The translations under genes were made by a program, and so were the position numbers. Below the pieces are notes generated by a model that was not told the origin of the DNA, made no database searches, and saw nothing but the letters and a program-made list of their open reading frames with translations. A stretch of DNA of 7,470 nucleotides from Friedmanniella sp. (lineage in GTDB: Bacteria > Actinomycetota > Actinomycetes > Propionibacteriales > Propionibacteriaceae). Below, piece after piece: positions 5,720 to 7,470 of the stretch (position 1 is its first letter; every line of letters starts with the position of its first letter). The DNA lies in NCBI GenBank assembly GCA_025964935.1, contig JAOPXW010000311.1, positions 1-7,470 on the forward strand, read 5' to 3'.

Positions 5720-6642
5720 GCCGGATCGCGGAGTCGCTGTTCTGGATCGGCCGCTACGTCGAGCGTGCCGACGACACGTCGCGGCTGCTGCAGACCCACC
5801 TGCGGCTGCTGGTCGAGGACACGTCGGGCGCCGAGGTCGACGCCTGCCGCAACCTGCTGGCCCTGATGAGCGTCGACCACATCGAGAACCCCACCCACCA
5901 CGACATGCTGCGAGTGCTGGGCTACGACCGCAACGAGTCGACCTCCATCTTCTCCTGCTGGGCCGCGGCCCGCGACAACGCCCGGCGGGCGCGCGAGGTC
6001 ATCCCCCTGGAGCTGTGGGAGTGCATCAACACGACCTGGCAGCGGCTGCCCTCGGGCACCTTCGACAAGAACCGCGCCAACGCGTTCCTGGAGTGGGCCC
6101 GGCAGCGGAGCGCGCTGTTCACCGGGATCGCCCGCGGCACGATGGTCCGCGACGACGGCTGGCAGTTCATGCTGCTGGGCCGGTCGCTGGAGCAGGTCGA
6201 CATGACCTCCCGGCTGGTCGCGTCCGCCTCGCTGACCGGCGGCAGCACCCAGTGGCCCTCGGTACTGCGCGGCTGCGGGGGCCACGACGCCTTCCTCCGT
6301 ACCTACCGCGGACTGCACACCGACCGTGAGGCGGCGCAGTTCCTGGTCAAGGACGCCCGCTTCCCGCGCTCCATCATGCACGGCCTGAACGCCGCCTCGG
6401 AGTGCCTGCGCAAGATCAGCCTGAGCAACTCCCAGGCCGCGCGTCAGTCGGAGTTCGCCACCCGGGCCCTGGGCCAGCTCCGGGCCCGGCTGGAGTACGC
6501 CGACGTCGGGGAGCTGCTGGACAAGCTGGACGAGCACATGGCCGCGGTGCAGGACGTGGCCGCCGAGGTCACCAACGCCGTTGCCACCAACTATTTCGCC
6601 GCCGAGGACCCGACGGCGTGGATCACCGAGGGGACCCGCTGA
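5713..6642 (+). CDS. Alpha-E domain (DUF403) protein
   Basis: A 309-residue, probably all-helical protein of the alpha-E family (DUF403, COG2307-like), full length. The N-terminus LSRIAESLFWIGRYVERADDTSRLL is the family hallmark and fixes the GTG start. Other recognisable parts are FLEWARQRSALFTGIARGTM (125-144), LLGRSLEQVDMTSRLV (154-169), RFPRSIMHGL (216-225) and a C-terminal helical region (~248-296). Two segments, 12-26 and 155-169, share the pattern GRxxExxDxTSRL and so look like an internal repeat; E17 and E160 are equivalent. The biochemical role is not established. Family members almost always accompany the ATP-grasp protein encoded just upstream, so a partner or co-catalyst in the same peptide or amide chemistry is inferred. 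It overlaps the upstream gene by 7 bases and ends 1 base before the next ATG. Confidence 0.93.
   Translation: MLSRIAESLFWIGRYVERADDTSRLLQTHLRLLVEDTSGAEVDACRNLLALMSVDHIENPTHHDMLRVLGYDRNESTSIFSCWAAARDNARRAREVIPLELWECINTTWQRLPSGTFDKNRANAFLEWARQRSALFTGIARGTMVRDDGWQFMLLGRSLEQVDMTSRLVASASLTGGSTQWPSVLRGCGGHDAFLRTYRGLHTDREAAQFLVKDARFPRSIMHGLNAASECLRKISLSNSQAARQSEFATRALGQLRARLEYADVGELLDKLDEHMAAVQDVAAEVTNAVATNYFAAEDPTAWITEGTR
6628..6633 (+). promoter_or_regulatory. Ribosome binding site of the transglutaminase-like gene
   Basis: GAGGGG lies 10 bases before the ATG at 6644, within the last codons of the alpha-E gene. It supports that ATG and contrasts with the leaderless operon start. Confidence 0.5.
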
Positions 6643-6643
6643 C

Positions 6644-7470
6644 ATGCGGCTGAGCATCGACCACAAGACCGGCTTCCGCTACGCCTCACCCGTCCAGTCC
6701 TCCTACAACGAGGCCCGGATGACCCCGGCGACCGCGCCGAACCAGACCGTGTGGACGAGCCGGGTCAGCATCGACCCCTCACCGTGGAAGTTCACCTACA
6801 CCGACTACTGGGGCACCACCGTCACGACGTTCGAGCTGCACGAGCCGCACGAGCGGCTGACCGTGCACGCCCAGGGCGTGGTCGAGACCCACGGCGACGA
6901 CCTGCCCTGGGACCAGGAGCGGCGACCGGCCCGCAACGACCTGGGCTGGCCGGCCCTGCACGACCGCGGCGTGATCGACCAGATGACCGACTTCCTCACC
7001 CTCAGCAGCCGCACCCAGCCGGCTGAGGAGCTGCTGGCCCTGGTCGCCGAGACCACCCGCCAGCCGCCGCGGCTGGCCGCCCTCGACGTCTGCGCGATCA
7101 TCCACGAGCACCTGGCCTACGAGCGCGGCTCGACGAAGGTGACCAGCTCTGCCCGCGAAGTGTGGGAGCTGGGACAGGGCGTCTGCCAGGACTTCTCCCA
7201 CGTCGCGCTCGGGGCCCTGCGGTCCATCGGCCTGCCCGCCCGCTACGTCTCGGGCTACCTGCACCCGGGCTCGGAGAGCCCCAACCAGACCGTGAGTGGG
7301 GAGAGCCACTCCTGGATCGAGTTCTGGTGCGGCAGCTGGGTGGCGTACGACCCCACCCAGCGGCACCGGCTGACCGAGAACTACGTACGGGTCGGCCACG
7401 GCCGCGACTACGGCGACGTGGCCCCGCTGCGCGGCACCTACTCCGGCGGGGAGTCGGAGATGTTCGTGAC
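6644..7470 (+). CDS. Transglutaminase-like cysteine protease-fold protein (3' truncated)
   Basis: 275 codons are visible from ATG at 6644 and the frame is still open at the window edge. Residues ~1-85 match the bacterial transglutaminase N-terminal domain (MRLSIDHKTGFRYASPVQSSYNEARMTP, then a beta-rich stretch with YTDYWGTTVTTFELHEPHERLTV). The transglutaminase core follows with a complete catalytic triad: C181 in GQGVCQDFSHV, H222 in GESHSWIEF and D236 in VAYDPTQ. There is no signal peptide or membrane segment, so it is probably cytoplasmic. Such proteins may hydrolyse or transfer amide and isopeptide bonds; the substrate is unknown. It begins 1 base after the alpha-E stop, completing a tight three-gene operon. 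From the usual size of the family (about 280-300 residues, from memory) only a short C-terminal piece is missing. Confidence 0.93.
   Translation, partial: MRLSIDHKTGFRYASPVQSSYNEARMTPATAPNQTVWTSRVSIDPSPWKFTYTDYWGTTVTTFELHEPHERLTVHAQGVVETHGDDLPWDQERRPARNDLGWPALHDRGVIDQMTDFLTLSSRTQPAEELLALVAETTRQPPRLAALDVCAIIHEHLAYERGSTKVTSSAREVWELGQGVCQDFSHVALGALRSIGLPARYVSGYLHPGSESPNQTVSGESHSWIEFWCGSWVAYDPTQRHRLTENYVRVGHGRDYGDVAPLRGTYSGGESEMFV

Overview
The window is very GC-rich (above 70% by eye, with G or C at most third codon positions). Several families are typical of Actinomycetota: a Zn_ADH6-like alcohol dehydrogenase, a DUF4395 membrane protein, a LysX-like lysyl-tRNA synthetase, and an ATP-grasp / alpha-E / transglutaminase operon. 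A high-GC actinobacterium is the best guess. I cannot assign a family or genus from the sequence. There are no signs of mobile elements, tRNA or rRNA genes, or CRISPR arrays.

Layout. Positions 1-135 hold the last 44 codons of an unrecognised + strand gene. A GC-rich palindrome follows, then a zinc-dependent alcohol dehydrogenase (194-1252, +) and a DUF4395 membrane protein with two CxxC pairs (1318-1872, +). A hairpin lies between this gene and a convergent minus-strand pair: lysyl-tRNA synthetase (2346-3866) followed, with a 4-base GTGA overlap, by a small ankyrin-repeat protein (1936-2349). An 83-base intergenic region (3867-3949) drives lysS leftward and a second operon rightward. That operon is a circularly permuted type 2 ATP-grasp protein (3950-5719), an alpha-E (DUF403) protein (5713-6642) and a transglutaminase-like protein (6644 to beyond the window end).

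How the genes work together. The three genes at the right have almost no intergenic space and match a known but poorly characterised conserved set. Comparative genomics has proposed that it makes or edits peptides or amide bonds: the ATP-grasp protein would ligate, the transglutaminase/protease-fold protein would transfer or hydrolyse, and the alpha-E protein is a helical partner. The product is unknown. This is the best candidate in the window for an under-described system, although the gene set itself has been noted before.

Regulatory pattern. All four lead genes have a TANNNT -10-like hexamer only 6-7 bases upstream of the start codon and no Shine-Dalgarno sequence, so they look leaderless. 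The internal operon genes instead have GAGG-type ribosome binding sites inside the upstream gene. The palindromic hexamer CGTACG also recurs 13 times, in all three codon phases and once between genes, which suggests a DNA-level bias.
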